DNA of 64,000 nt from Pedobacter gandavensis (GCF_014172405.1 NZ_WNXC01000006.1:186001-250000), one strand, 5' to 3'; shown: positions 1 to 9,448, counted from the first letter of the stretch. Notes: generated from the letters alone by a model not told the origin. A program made the numbers and translations.

Positions 1-1900
1 CAACTTCGAAAAACTTTGGAACGATCAGGCCTTTATTCAGCGTAAAAAGATGAAGTCCATCCTGTTGTTTACGAACCATCACATGGGGCACATATTCCCT
101 GAATACTTCCTCCATCGTCGTAAACCGGGTATAATCATCCAGATTAAACTGATCTTCAGCCTTTCCGAAAAATGGGATCGTATCGATTGGCGCAACATCA
201 AGATCCTGATTTAAACTGTCCAGGTAATAGGCCTCCTGCAACTGCAAGGTTTTATGACGTTGTCTGATATCCGCCATTAAATCAGGATCAATGCGCAGCT
301 TTGGAATACTTTCTTGATCCGCCACCTGATGTGCATAGAATGGGCTATAAATCTCTATTTTCAGCGTACTATCCTGGACTGAAGGCTGAACGATTAAATC
401 CATATTTCCACTTAACAAAGGGATTTCCAAATCAATGTTTCCATCCTGATCACTTTCCAGTGTATAAAGCCGAACATGTTTGCCAGGAATTGTTATAAAT
501 ATGGGGACGTTTGGGATCGGTTCTCCGGCCTTGCTCAGCACTTTACCTTTGATCAAGGGCCCATTAATTTCCGGCGGAAACTTGAACGATGCCGTATTCT
601 TTTCGAAGACCTTTTCCCAGGGAATGGTTGCTTTACCATAGAGCGCCAGCATGGTGTTCATATCGGAAACTGAAGCCCCTGATAAATTCCTATTCCATAG
701 AATAGGTGCCTCAGCGTTAAAATGAGACTGAAGCAGTGTGGAACTGCTCCTATCCCATCCCGAAAGTTTGTCGGTTTTTATCGCTGTGACCATGAAGTTA
801 CTGGATGAAGTATCTTTCGTTTCCAGATTGACAGCAACCTTTTCCCGTTTATGAAAAACGGTTTTGGTTAGTTTGGCGGATATTTCTGCAGCATTGCGTT
901 CAGGTTGAACATAATAGAATTGCTGATTAACCACCTTAAAATCTTTATCGAGGATGGTTAGCTCATTTACGCCAGGATGGAGTTCCTGATGTTGAATCTG
1001 AAAATCAAGCTTATTGCCGATCGGTTTGTTGCTTTGAGAAAGAAGCAGCGCTCCATTATTCACCAGAACCAGGTGATAATCTAAAATTGGCAGCGCATCC
1101 ACACTTAGCAAAGTAGCGGTTAAAATCGAACTGTCTTTTTTCAAATGAAACACATTTCCATGATCCTTTACCGGAGGCAATGGAATCACGGAATCCAAAG
1201 GATAAGTGATCCTGGCGAAATACTTCCTATTTTTCTCGGGTGTAAACTTAAAAGCGTTTATTCCGTATGAATTGGGTTTCAATATTGCAATGGTATCGTT
1301 TTTATCGGATAAAATGTATCCTTTAAAAAGCGGACTTTGCCATAAATCCCCATTCACACCATAGGCCAGGGTTGTTTCCAGACCAACAACCAGCTCATTA
1401 TGATTTGGCACAAAACGAAAGACTTTCAGTGGATCAAGAGTTTTTGAAATGGCCGGAAGCGGTTGATATGAATTGATCAATACGATTTGCTTCCTAAAAA
1501 AGCAGTCTTCCCCGAAATTTTTCATCCAATTTGTGTAAGCACAAATGGTGTAATTACCGGTAGGTAAATCTGTCGGCAACTGTAGATAACCCGCTGCTGT
1601 TCCGTTTTTCATACCTATCTTTTCTTGAAAAACGGGTTTATGATGGGCATCCAAAATTTCAACATAAACGATTTTACTTAGATCCTGAATATCAGCCTGC
1701 ACTACCATTGCTGGAAGTAGCTGTATCCAGATCGTTTCTCCGGCGAGGTAAAGCTCCCTATCGGTCTGGATCAATAACCGGGGCTGGTAATCACGGCTCA
1801 AATAATCCCGGAGTGATTGTTGAATATTTAGGGCTTGCTGCGCATGAACATAACCCACAATCAGCATAAAAACCCAGGAGGCAAACAATTGCTTTTTCAT
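1..1900 (-). CDS. MG2-like secreted surface protein, C-terminus beyond window
   Basis: The frame is open from the start at 1900 down to base 1, giving 633 codons; the rest lies outside the window. The N-terminus is a signal peptide (MKKQLFASWVFMLIVGYVHA). Residues about 40-140 carry the 'IQTDRELYLAGETIWIQL' pattern of macroglobulin MG2-type domains, and a carboxypeptidase-regulatory-like stretch starts near 'GPLIKGKVLSKAGEPIPNV'. In Bacteroidota such proteins are commonly encoded beside TonB receptors and DUF4249 lipoproteins, as here: the DUF4249 gene ends 24 bp upstream and all genes point left. It is probably exported and works with the adjacent receptor, but its substrate is unknown. The missing part may hold a TonB-plug-like domain, as in some relatives; that cannot be seen here. 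Confidence 0.8.
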   Translation of the reverse strand, partial: MKKQLFASWVFMLIVGYVHAQQALNIQQSLRDYLSRDYQPRLLIQTDRELYLAGETIWIQLLPAMVVQADIQDLSKIVYVEILDAHHKPVFQEKIGMKNGTAAGYLQLPTDLPTGNYTICAYTNWMKNFGEDCFFRKQIVLINSYQPLPAISKTLDPLKVFRFVPNHNELVVGLETTLAYGVNGDLWQSPLFKGYILSDKNDTIAILKPNSYGINAFKFTPEKNRKYFARITYPLDSVIPLPPVKDHGNVFHLKKDSSILTATLLSVDALPILDYHLVLVNNGALLLSQSNKPIGNKLDFQIQHQELHPGVNELTILDKDFKVVNQQFYYVQPERNAAEISAKLTKTVFHKREKVAVNLETKDTSSSNFMVTAIKTDKLSGWDRSSSTLLQSHFNAEAPILWNRNLSGASVSDMNTMLALYGKATIPWEKVFEKNTASFKFPPEINGPLIKGKVLSKAGEPIPNVPIFITIPGKHVRLYTLESDQDGNIDLEIPLLSGNMDLIVQPSVQDSTLKIEIYSPFYAHQVADQESIPKLRIDPDLMADIRQRHKTLQLQEAYYLDSLNQDLDVAPIDTIPFFGKAEDQFNLDDYTRFTTMEEVFREYVPHVMVRKQQDGLHLFTLNKGLIVPKFFEV

Positions 1901-1924
1901 GTGTACAAATTTTAAGAATACTGA

Positions 1925-3082
1925 TTAATATGGCCAAAAAGCCGGTTTTTGATTTGAGCCACCACGGGTGGTACATTCGATACAATTCTTGTTTGTCAAA
2001 TACCCAAGACCTCTCATTTCATTATCTTCATGGTAGACCGGATACGCCCCTTCCTGACCAAAAATCTTTGCAAATCCAGCTTTTGAGTAATTCCGGATGG
2101 TATCTGCCAAACTACAATTGTCCTGATATTGCCAACTAAGCGGGCGTTCAATGAACTGTCTTTTTGTACTTTCTGTGGATGCGGAGATAAATCCAATCAC
2201 CGGTTCATCAGGATTATTGATACAGAAAATATTACCTTTTATTTCCGTAGGTAAAGGGCTAAAAATCCCTCCCAATTGTTCGGTCACTTTTTTCAGATTG
2301 AAGTAATAATCATAGGCTTCTTTGGTTAATGCGTATTGTTTTAAATAAAAGCTATAACCAATACCCAGCTCAATACTTCCGTAGGACAGGGATCTTAAAG
2401 GAAACTGATTTATTTCATCGATCCCAAGTTTAGCTGTACTGGCGATTAAAATGGCTGTGTTCTGGTCTTTTTGCCAACATCGATACATTTTTATCCAATC
2501 CTCATAATCATTAGGAACTAGGGTTGAATCCACGGGATTATATTTCAGAAATGCCCTGAATTGAGAATTGTACTCATAAGTACTGTCATATATCCAACGG
2601 TAATACCGTGTTTTGTTTGCAGGATCGTGTGTATTTACGTAGATCTGCAGGCCAAAATCATTGGTATAGTAACCAATACGGTCGATTGCAGGAGCTATGC
2701 TCAGCGGAATAAAGCTAGAAGCATATTCCGATTTATTCTTCGTGCTTATTTTTAACCTGCACATTCCTCCTGTTGGAACGACGATGTCCTTTGCGTAATA
2801 ATTTCCTGGTTGATCTTCTACAAAAGAAAAACTAGCCCCATTTTCTAGTTCCACAGTGACCAATGCGCCAGTTTCGAGGATGGGTTTTGCAGTTTCAGAA
2901 AGGCCGAACGTTCGTGAAAGCATCATATGGGTGGTATTGCCTGCACCGGGCACAATAATGCCATCTACCACCAGGAAGTTTACGTTGCCTCCTTCAATAT
3001 GAGGGCTGAATTTATCTTTACACTTGCAAAAAAATAAGCTGCAAAGCATTGCTGAGATCAGAAAGTATAGATTTTTTTGCAT
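1925..3082 (-). CDS. DUF4249 domain lipoprotein
   Basis: This is a 385-residue exported protein. A hydrophobic N-terminus is followed by cysteines ('LFFCKCKDKF') suitable for lipoprotein attachment. The body matches the DUF4249 pattern: an early 'FLVVDGIIVPGAGNTTHMML' strand, an immunoglobulin-like N-terminal part, and a C-terminal Cys-rich segment ('NKNCIECTTRGGSNQKP'). DUF4249 proteins are outer-membrane-associated partners of STN-type TonB receptors in Bacteroidota; their biochemical role is not established. It lies 3 bp downstream of the receptor gene stop, so the two are almost certainly co-transcribed. A second, shorter DUF4249 protein occurs at 19320-20123, also next to a receptor. The family call rests on motif and context; the substrate is unknown. 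Confidence 0.8.
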   Translation of the reverse strand: MQKNLYFLISAMLCSLFFCKCKDKFSPHIEGGNVNFLVVDGIIVPGAGNTTHMMLSRTFGLSETAKPILETGALVTVELENGASFSFVEDQPGNYYAKDIVVPTGGMCRLKISTKNKSEYASSFIPLSIAPAIDRIGYYTNDFGLQIYVNTHDPANKTRYYRWIYDSTYEYNSQFRAFLKYNPVDSTLVPNDYEDWIKMYRCWQKDQNTAILIASTAKLGIDEINQFPLRSLSYGSIELGIGYSFYLKQYALTKEAYDYYFNLKKVTEQLGGIFSPLPTEIKGNIFCINNPDEPVIGFISASTESTKRQFIERPLSWQYQDNCSLADTIRNYSKAGFAKIFGQEGAYPVYHEDNEMRGLGYLTNKNCIECTTRGGSNQKPAFWPY

Positions 3083-3085
3083 GAT

Positions 3086-5851
3086 TTAGAATTTAAAATT
3101 ATAGGTAGCAAAGGGAATAGCGGCACCAAAAATGGAAAGTTTGTAACCATTTACTTTACCATCTTCAGCTACAAAGTAGACGGAATAGGGATTTCTTCGC
3201 CCGGTTAGGTTATAGATTCCAAGCGTAAAACTACTGTGTGCTAGTTTTTTCACTTTGTGATTGCCTTCAATGTTCATAGAGATATCTGTCCTAAAATAAT
3301 CAGGTATGCGATAGGCATTTCTATCTGTATATAACATCCGGTAAGAACCACCATAGTAATAGCGGGCTATTGGGTAAGTAATGGGCCTTCCTGTACTATA
3401 ATTTGAGGTTAAGGAGATACTGAAACGATGTGAGAATTTATAATTGCTAATGAAGTTGAGCACATGTGGCTTGTCATAATCTGCCGGAAAATAATTCCCA
3501 TTATTTACAGGTAATGGAACCAATGGATCATCCATTTTCAAGAACGTTCTGGAATAGGTATAACTCATCCAACCCGTTAATTTTCCTGCTGTTTTTTTGA
3601 TTAACAACTCCACACCATAAGCTTTGCCTCTGGCATTTGCGATGTCTGTTTCCAGGTGTGCATTTAATAGCAACTCAGCGCCATTCTTATAAGTGATCGC
3701 ATTTTGAATACGCTTATAGTAGGCTTCTACAGAAGTTTCAATACTGTTATCGCGGAAATTTTTATAAATACCAATCGCATATTGATCCCCAATTTGCGGC
3801 CGTATATAGTTATCGCTGAGCTTCCAGGTATCCATTGGACTAATGGCGGTCGTATTACTCAGCATATGGATATTTTGCCTTGTTCTATTGTAAGCCAATT
3901 TGATACTCGCGTCTGAGGATAAAGTATACCGCAGAGATAACCTTGGCTCTAAGCCTATGTAGGTTTTGATATTTCCTGTTTTTAAAATACTATCTGTTAG
4001 GGTCGTTATACTTCTTGGTGCCTCAGGAATGTATTCGTAAATGGTCTGGGGGCCATTATAATTAAATACACTCAAACGTATGCCCACATTCAATGATAAA
4101 TTGGAGGTCATGGTATAGGTATCGCTTAGGTAAGCAGCGCTTTCCAAACCCTGCTCCTGTTCCACCCTTTTTGGTATGACCTGCCCTTTACCCACTGGAA
4201 AAAAATCACCCGGATTTAAATGATAGGAGATCGCAGAAAGACCGGCTTCGAATTTGTGCTTTTCATTGGGCAGATAAGTAAAATCTACTTTCCCATGATA
4301 CTGAAGGACATCAAATTTAAACTTGTAGTCATTGATATGATTATTATTACTTTCCAAAGAAAAGTTGTAACTGTCGTATCCGGCAGTGAATATGCTATAA
4401 AGACGGTTATGGAAGATGTGTTTCCACTTCATCACGGCATTTGCATTGCCATATTTATACAGCGTATCCCCATCTAATTTAAAACGATCCGCGCTTAAAT
4501 AACCAGAAAAATAAAGACTGTTTTTCTCATTCGCATCATGGCTTATCCTCAGATTTAGATCATAAAAACCACCTTTGCTACGCTTATATTTTTCATCATC
4601 CAATAAATTAAGCACCCAATTTGAATAGGTACTACGACCACCAGCGATGAAAGTAGTTTTCTTCCCTATTGGCCCTTCAAAGGTCAGGTGCCCACTCAAC
4701 GGGCCAATACCGCCGGAGCCTGAAAATTTGTTGTGATTGCCTTCCCGCGTTACGACTTCTAGTACGGAGGAAAGCCGGCCTCCATACTTTACCGGAATGC
4801 TACTTTTATACAACTCTGCGTCTTTTACCACATCGGGATTGAATCCAGAAAAGAACCCAAAGAAATGAGAAGGATTAAAAATGGTAGCCCCATCATATAG
4901 TACCAGGTTTTGATCTACCGCGCCACCTCTAACATTAAGACCAGTACTTCCTTCCCCAACGCTGGTTACTCCCGGCAGGTTTAAGATCACCCTGATAATA
5001 TCTGCTTCACCAAGTAAAGCCGGTAATTGCTTCACCGTCTTAATGTTCAGTTTTTGCATACCAACAACCGTTGATCGAACATTTGAAGATTTTTCACCAG
5101 CAATATTTACCACGTTCAATGCCATGATATAATCGGTCATATAAATATTTATCTTGCCATCAGCATACAAGTTCAATTGTCGTTTGGTATCTGTGAGTCC
5201 AATATATTTGAACTGAAGTATTTGCTTTCCTTTTGGTAAAGTGATCGAGAAATATCCGTATTGATCGGTGATGGCGCGTATTTTAACACCCAGCATGGAA
5301 ATGGATACCCCACTGATGCCTTCTCCGGTTTTATGATGTTTTACATAGCCAGCCACAGTGGCATTACCTGCACCAAAGGTGTTTGTTTTAATCCCAATAT
5401 CATATATTTTATGCTCCTCATAACTCGATTGAAGCGATGAAATGCCTGCCACATTGCGGACTGGTTTAGCCCTAACTTTTCGAGGAAAAATATCATTTTT
5501 TGCAGCTGTAAATGTTGACTTTTCGCCGAGGGCAAAAGAAATAATGGCACTGCTACTCAGGTAAATATGATGCTCATCAATACTATAGTAAATGCCCGTA
5601 TTTTGAAACACTTCCTCCAAAACTTTTGCAAGTGTTTCATTTTTAACGTTCATCGTGACATAGAAACTATCAATTTTTTGTTCATCAAAGTAAAAGAAGC
5701 AATTTGTCTGCTGTTCAATAGCCTGAACAAACTGTTGGATACTTGCGCTATCCAGTGATAAAGTGATTTTCTTGTCCAATAGCTTTTCTTGAGCTATCCC
5801 CTTAAGCGGGGCGAGAAAGACCATTAAGGTCAATAGGTATTTCATATCCAT
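3086..5851 (-). CDS. TonB-dependent receptor with N-terminal STN domain
   Basis: This is a 921-residue outer-membrane receptor. It has a signal peptide (about 1-20), an STN (secretin/TonB short N-terminal) domain at about 25-100 ('LSLDSASIQQFVQAIEQQTN'), a carboxypeptidase-regulatory-like domain at about 165-245, and a plug domain at about 270-370 with 'GLNVRGGAVDQNLVLYDGA'. A long beta-barrel follows and ends in the aromatic 'ATYNFKF'. STN domains in Bacteroidota receptors usually interact with an anti-sigma factor, but no sigma/anti-sigma pair is present here. The gene sits in a leftward operon: 4 bp from the 249-aa protein upstream and 3 bp from DUF4249 downstream. The ligand is unknown; with no SusD partner visible, this is not a standard SusCD glycan importer. 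Confidence 0.92.
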   Translation of the reverse strand: MDMKYLLTLMVFLAPLKGIAQEKLLDKKITLSLDSASIQQFVQAIEQQTNCFFYFDEQKIDSFYVTMNVKNETLAKVLEEVFQNTGIYYSIDEHHIYLSSSAIISFALGEKSTFTAAKNDIFPRKVRAKPVRNVAGISSLQSSYEEHKIYDIGIKTNTFGAGNATVAGYVKHHKTGEGISGVSISMLGVKIRAITDQYGYFSITLPKGKQILQFKYIGLTDTKRQLNLYADGKINIYMTDYIMALNVVNIAGEKSSNVRSTVVGMQKLNIKTVKQLPALLGEADIIRVILNLPGVTSVGEGSTGLNVRGGAVDQNLVLYDGATIFNPSHFFGFFSGFNPDVVKDAELYKSSIPVKYGGRLSSVLEVVTREGNHNKFSGSGGIGPLSGHLTFEGPIGKKTTFIAGGRSTYSNWVLNLLDDEKYKRSKGGFYDLNLRISHDANEKNSLYFSGYLSADRFKLDGDTLYKYGNANAVMKWKHIFHNRLYSIFTAGYDSYNFSLESNNNHINDYKFKFDVLQYHGKVDFTYLPNEKHKFEAGLSAISYHLNPGDFFPVGKGQVIPKRVEQEQGLESAAYLSDTYTMTSNLSLNVGIRLSVFNYNGPQTIYEYIPEAPRSITTLTDSILKTGNIKTYIGLEPRLSLRYTLSSDASIKLAYNRTRQNIHMLSNTTAISPMDTWKLSDNYIRPQIGDQYAIGIYKNFRDNSIETSVEAYYKRIQNAITYKNGAELLLNAHLETDIANARGKAYGVELLIKKTAGKLTGWMSYTYSRTFLKMDDPLVPLPVNNGNYFPADYDKPHVLNFISNYKFSHRFSISLTSNYSTGRPITYPIARYYYGGSYRMLYTDRNAYRIPDYFRTDISMNIEGNHKVKKLAHSSFTLGIYNLTGRRNPYSVYFVAEDGKVNGYKLSIFGAAIPFATYNFKF

Positions 5852-5855
5852 CTTT

Positions 5856-6581
5856 TTACTTGTTTATAAATTCGGCAATCAGTGGAAGTGCTGAGGCGGG
5901 GGACGCTTTGATGAGCAGCGCATTGCTGGATATGAACTTTTTTATTTCGTTTTTCTGCTCCGGGAATATCTTATATAAAGACTTTTCATTTTTAACGGGA
6001 TAGAATTCGTTATTATTTTCAATATAATATCTCGGAGATTTCTCTTCAATCATATGGAATAAGGAGTTGCCCTGCACCACGTCGGAGTTGTATATTTTTT
6101 TATGTCTGCAAAGGACCCTGGTTTTGCCTTTGTGTATGACTTGGTAATAACCAGCCTGGATATTTTTCCCTATCGGCATATTGATAAAATTATAATTGCC
6201 GATTGAAAATTCCGTCAGTTGGGATTTCCTCATTAAGACTTCGGATGCTAAGTCGAGGTACAAGATGATGACTTCATCAAGTATGAGGTCGTATTTAATC
6301 GAGACATCCTGATACATTCTGCCATTGTATACTAAGGTTCCGACTTTACAATGTGGATCTATAAAAAATGGATGTTTTGCCTCGTAAATACCTTCAGGAA
6401 GGTATCTTGTATAGGCTATACTGTTGTACAAAGATGGATTAGTCACTTCCTTGTATTGGCCATAAACCTCCGTTTGAACACTGGTTTGACCAAAACCCTG
6501 CAGGGCAATAAAAAGTAAGAGGAGGAAATTTAAAAAGGTTTTCAACTTCCCTGGGACAGCATTAATTTCTTTCTCAATCAT
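5856..6581 (-). CDS. Secreted protein of unknown function, first gene of receptor operon
   Basis: About 241 residues. The frame reaches 6605, but I prefer the ATG at 6581 because it gives a cleaner N-terminus (MIEKEINAVPGKLK) before the hydrophobic signal segment 'FLNFLLLLFIALQGFGQ'. The mature part is beta-rich and unrecognised; it has an 'RYLPEGIYEAKHPFF' segment and a 'GYYQVIHKGKTRVLCRHKK' strand. It ends 4 bp before the TonB receptor start and is probably translationally linked to it. It is likely a periplasmic or surface accessory of the receptor. A T/G homopolymer junction lies 80-100 bp upstream of the start. Confidence 0.75.
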   Translation of the reverse strand: MIEKEINAVPGKLKTFLNFLLLLFIALQGFGQTSVQTEVYGQYKEVTNPSLYNSIAYTRYLPEGIYEAKHPFFIDPHCKVGTLVYNGRMYQDVSIKYDLILDEVIILYLDLASEVLMRKSQLTEFSIGNYNFINMPIGKNIQAGYYQVIHKGKTRVLCRHKKIYNSDVVQGNSLFHMIEEKSPRYYIENNNEFYPVKNEKSLYKIFPEQKNEIKKFISSNALLIKASPASALPLIAEFINK

Positions 6582-6660
6582 AGTGTTTAGGTTTTTATGA
6601 CACAAGAAATGGGCGGTATGGTTTCAAAACCATCATTTAGGTATTAATGAAGCTCAATTG

Positions 6661-6680
6661 TTTTTTTTTTTTGGGGGGGG
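6661..6680. repeat. T12-G8 homopolymer junction upstream of receptor operon
   Basis: Twelve T residues are followed directly by eight G residues. They lie 80 to 100 bp upstream of the preferred start (6581) of the leftward receptor operon. Such tracts are prone to slippage, so operon expression could vary by promoter-spacing changes. That is inference from position; a sequencing artefact of tract length is also possible. Confidence 0.6.
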
Positions 6681-6972
6681 ATTAAAATGCGATCAGAAAG
6701 GGAATCAATTTAACGCGATTGCGTCCGCATAAAACTTATTTTCAGGCGAGAAGATTTCATCACCTAGGTTCGATGAAACCGAAGCAACACCGCTAATCGA
6801 ATATATGTATTTTTAATAAAAAAACACACATTTACTCCTAATAAGAGATTAATCCATAAAAAACAAGAACATCCTGTTCAACGCTCTTCCATCAATACGC
6901 TTATTAACCAGTAATTAACCTACTCTTACCCTAAATTGGCAAGCAAATTTTCCAGCTATACACTTACTACTG

Positions 6973-7021
6973 TTTTGCTATTGTTTTGCTCAAGCAACAT
7001 CAGAGCAAAACAATAGCAAAA
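6973..7021. repeat. Perfect 19-bp inverted repeat, 11-nt loop
   Basis: The arm at 6973-6991 (ttttgctattgttttgctc) is the exact reverse complement of 7003-7021. The loop is 11 nt. The right side continues into further copies of the 'agcaaaac' unit to about 7048. There is no T-tract pattern of a terminator and no neighbouring gene end. It could be a protein-binding site or the fold-back of a short tandem repeat. Confidence 0.75.
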
Positions 7022-7429
7022 GAAGAGCAAAACAAAAGCAAAACAGATAGCGGATTTAAAGGCCTGGAATTACGGTCAAATCAAGGTATAATTTCATTGA
7101 TTTTCTTTCTTTTTAAAATCAAGCGGACACACTAACCTCCTGATTTCCAAAAATCAGTCAAATCCAGCGGGCAACATTTATTTCCCTTAAGTATCTTTTT
7201 TATCTCTCAACTAAACACAACCTAAAGTGATGCTGTTCAAGCAAGAGGACCGGAATTAGAAATTATACCGACTATGGTTTTACACCACCTGAAACCGTTG
7301 TGTCGTCCAAGTCCCCTGGTAATCTTTTATGGCGTTATTATAAGAAAACATATAGTGTAAATACCTACACACTTTTAACGAACTGATTGCTAAAGGAATC
7401 CCTTATACCAAATAAACGCCGTTTTTTTA

Positions 7430-7437
7430 TATCTTTG
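7430..7437 (+). promoter_or_regulatory. Bacteroidota -7 box (TAnnTTTG) of rnpB
   Basis: TATCTTTG at 7430-7437 matches the Bacteroidota housekeeping -7 consensus TAnnTTTG. It lies 8-9 nt upstream of the predicted 5' end of the RNase P RNA, which is the expected spacing. No clear -33 TTTG element is visible. Confidence 0.7.
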
Positions 7438-7445
7438 TCGCACAA

Positions 7446-7821
7446 AAAATGCAAGCTGTTCTATCGCTGCGATTTATCGGAGAGGAAAGTCCGGGCAACA
7501 CAGAGCATCCCGCTTCCTAACGGGAAGAGGCTTAGGAATGAATACCTGAGTTATGGAAAGTGCCGCAGAAAACATACCGCCGATGGCTTTTAAGCACAGG
7601 TAAGGTTGAAAACGTGAGGTAAGAGCTCACGAGTATTCCGGGCAACCGGATTGCTGGTAAACCCCGGGAGTTGAAAGACCAAATAGGCTAACGCATGTAG
7701 GGCTGCTCGTCCGATGTTAGTGGGTAGGTCGTTAGAGATAAATGGTGACATTTATACTGGATTAATGGTAGAAACTCTGAGCAATCAGTTTACAGAACCC
7801 GGCTTATAGGCTTGCATTTTT
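7446..7821 (+). ncRNA. rnpB: RNase P RNA (bacterial type A)
   Basis: This is the catalytic RNA of ribonuclease P, which matures tRNA 5' ends. It shows the universally conserved 'GAGGAAAGTCCGGGC' block at about 7481-7495 and the 3' conserved 'ACAGAACCCGGCTTATAG' at about 7793-7810. The ends pair as helix P1: 'aaaaatgcaagc' near 7445-7456 with 'gcttgcattttt' near 7810-7821. The length of about 375 nt fits. A TAnnTTTG promoter box sits just upstream, and the T-run at 7817-7823 after P1 may terminate transcription. Short coding frames across this stretch are spurious. Confidence 0.96.
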
Positions 7822-7957
7822 TTGTTTACTCCCCTGGCTTGAAAAGGATAAAAAACGAACCTTTATCCTGGATGACAAAACAAGCTAAATCCTATGAAAT
7901 AAAACAAGTACAGCTGCATCGTAAGCGTTAAAAGTGTTTTTATTCAAATGAAAATAA

Positions 7958-7965
7958 TATATTCG
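7958..7965 (+). promoter_or_regulatory. Possible -7 box of the NtrC-type regulator gene
   Basis: TATATTCG at 7958-7965 resembles the Bacteroidota -7 element TAnnTTTG with one mismatch. It lies 30 nt upstream of the regulator start at 7996. No convincing -33 element was found, so this is tentative. Confidence 0.35.
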
Positions 7966-7995
7966 TATTCCTAATAAAATTGATGAGCAATATCT

Positions 7996-9402
7996 ATGGC
8001 AAAATTATTAATAATTGATGATGAACGCGCAATAAGGAGCACACTTCGTGAAATCCTAGAGTATGAAAATTATGATGTAGAAGATATTGATAATGGTGTT
8101 GATGGTTTAGATCTGATTAAGAAAAAGAAATTTGATCTGGTTTTATGCGACATTAAGATGAACAAAATGGACGGAATGGAAGTGCTGGAACAGGCACAAG
8201 CTTATAGCCCGGACCTTCCTTTCATCATGATCTCTGGCCACGGAACCGTGGAAACAGCGATTGAAGCCAGCAAAAAAGGAGCCTTTGATTTTATCTCTAA
8301 ACCACCTGATTTAAACAGATTATTAATTACAGTAAGAAATGCGCTGGACAGGGGCACTTTGGTGACAGAAACTAAAGTCCTGAAAAGAAAAGCCAGCAAA
8401 ACAAGAGATATATTAGGTAGTTCCGAAAGTATTGGAAAAATCAAAGAAACGATTGAACGCGTTGCCCCTACTGATGCCAGAGTACTGATTACTGGTGCCA
8501 ATGGTAGTGGTAAAGAACTTGTCGCACGCTGGTTACACGAAAAGTCTAACCGTGCAGATAGCCCTTTAATTGAAGTTAACTGTGCTGCAATCCCTTCTGA
8601 ACTGATCGAAAGTGAATTATTTGGACATGAAAAAGGATCTTTTACTTCTGCTGTAAAACAACGCATTGGTAAATTCGAGCTGGCAAATGGTGGTACCTTA
8701 TTCCTGGATGAGATTGGCGATATGAGTCTTTCTGCTCAGGCTAAAGTATTGCGTGCCTTACAAGAGCACAAAATCAGTCGTGTGGGTGGCGAAAAGGAAC
8801 TGGAAGTAAACGTAAGGGTACTTGCAGCGACCAATAAAGATCTTTTGAAAGAAATAGAGGATGGTAATTTCCGTATGGATTTATACCACCGCTTAAACGT
8901 AATCAACATCCACGTTCCTCATTTAACAGAGCGTATTGAAGACATTCCGGAGATCGCACAGCACTTCCTGGAAGAAATCTGTAAAGAATATGGCATGCCG
9001 GTTAAAAAGATCGGTGATGCAGCTATGCTAGCGTTACAAGCCTTACCCTGGACTGGAAACGTGCGCGAGTTACACAACATGATCGAACGTTTAATTATCC
9101 TGAGTGATAAAGCCATTACAGAACAAGATGTAGCCGCTTTTGCAAACCCTGGTGGGGGCACAAATATCGGTGCTGCGCATGCTACTGCTGTCGGTCAGCA
9201 AGCTGCACGCAGTTTAAGTCAGAACTATGACAGCTTTAATAATTTCCAGGATTATAAAGATCATGCTGAAAAGGAATTCATCAAATTCAAACTAGAGAAG
9301 AACAACTGGAACGTGTCTAAGACCGCTGACGACATTGACATTCAACGTAGTCATCTTTACAGTAAGATTGAGAAATTCGGACTAAAAAGAACCGCAGAAT
9401 AA
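7996..9402 (+). CDS. NtrC-family response regulator (receiver, AAA+, Fis HTH)
   Basis: A 468-residue regulator. It has a receiver domain (about 3-118) with acidic pocket 'DDE', phospho-acceptor Asp in 'LVLCDIKMNK', and conserved Thr/Ser and Lys ('MISGHGT', 'FISKPPD'). The AAA+ domain (about 140-375) has Walker A 'GANGSGKE' and Walker B 'GGTLFLDEIGDM'. The C-terminal Fis-type helix-turn-helix is at about 420-465 ('NNWNVSKTADDIDIQRSHLY'). NtrC proteins activate sigma-54 promoters through a GAFTGA loop; here it reads GSFTSA ('GHEKGSFTSA'), so sigma-54 contact may be altered or lost. No histidine kinase gene is adjacent. The gene ends at a terminator shared with the convergent ClC gene. Confidence 0.93.
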   Translation: MAKLLIIDDERAIRSTLREILEYENYDVEDIDNGVDGLDLIKKKKFDLVLCDIKMNKMDGMEVLEQAQAYSPDLPFIMISGHGTVETAIEASKKGAFDFISKPPDLNRLLITVRNALDRGTLVTETKVLKRKASKTRDILGSSESIGKIKETIERVAPTDARVLITGANGSGKELVARWLHEKSNRADSPLIEVNCAAIPSELIESELFGHEKGSFTSAVKQRIGKFELANGGTLFLDEIGDMSLSAQAKVLRALQEHKISRVGGEKELEVNVRVLAATNKDLLKEIEDGNFRMDLYHRLNVINIHVPHLTERIEDIPEIAQHFLEEICKEYGMPVKKIGDAAMLALQALPWTGNVRELHNMIERLIILSDKAITEQDVAAFANPGGGTNIGAAHATAVGQQAARSLSQNYDSFNNFQDYKDHAEKEFIKFKLEKNNWNVSKTADDIDIQRSHLYSKIEKFGLKRTAE

Positions 9403-9410
9403 GTTTTATA

Positions 9411-9448
9411 AACAGCCAGCGACCTTCATCAGGAGCTGGCTGTTTTTT
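9411..9448. terminator. Bidirectional rho-independent terminator
   Basis: The stem aacagccagc (9411-9420) pairs with gctggctgtt (9434-9443), followed on the plus strand by a T run. It lies between the stop of the NtrC-type regulator (9402) and the stop of the convergent ClC gene (9447), so it can serve both. Confidence 0.85.

Larger units (their letters stand above)
6606..7429. other. Long intergenic region, no gene seen
   Basis: About 820 bp separate the receptor operon from rnpB. I see no convincing coding frame. It holds the T12-G8 junction, a perfect 19-bp inverted repeat at 6973-7021 with extra 'agcaaaaca' direct copies just after it, and AT-rich sequence. The promoter of the leftward operon should lie in the part next to 6600, but no clear TAnnTTTG box on the minus strand stood out. 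Confidence 0.6.

Noticed and set aside
7387..7593. 68-codon frame over the RNase P RNA
   Set aside because: It lies inside the conserved rnpB sequence; the RNA explains the region.
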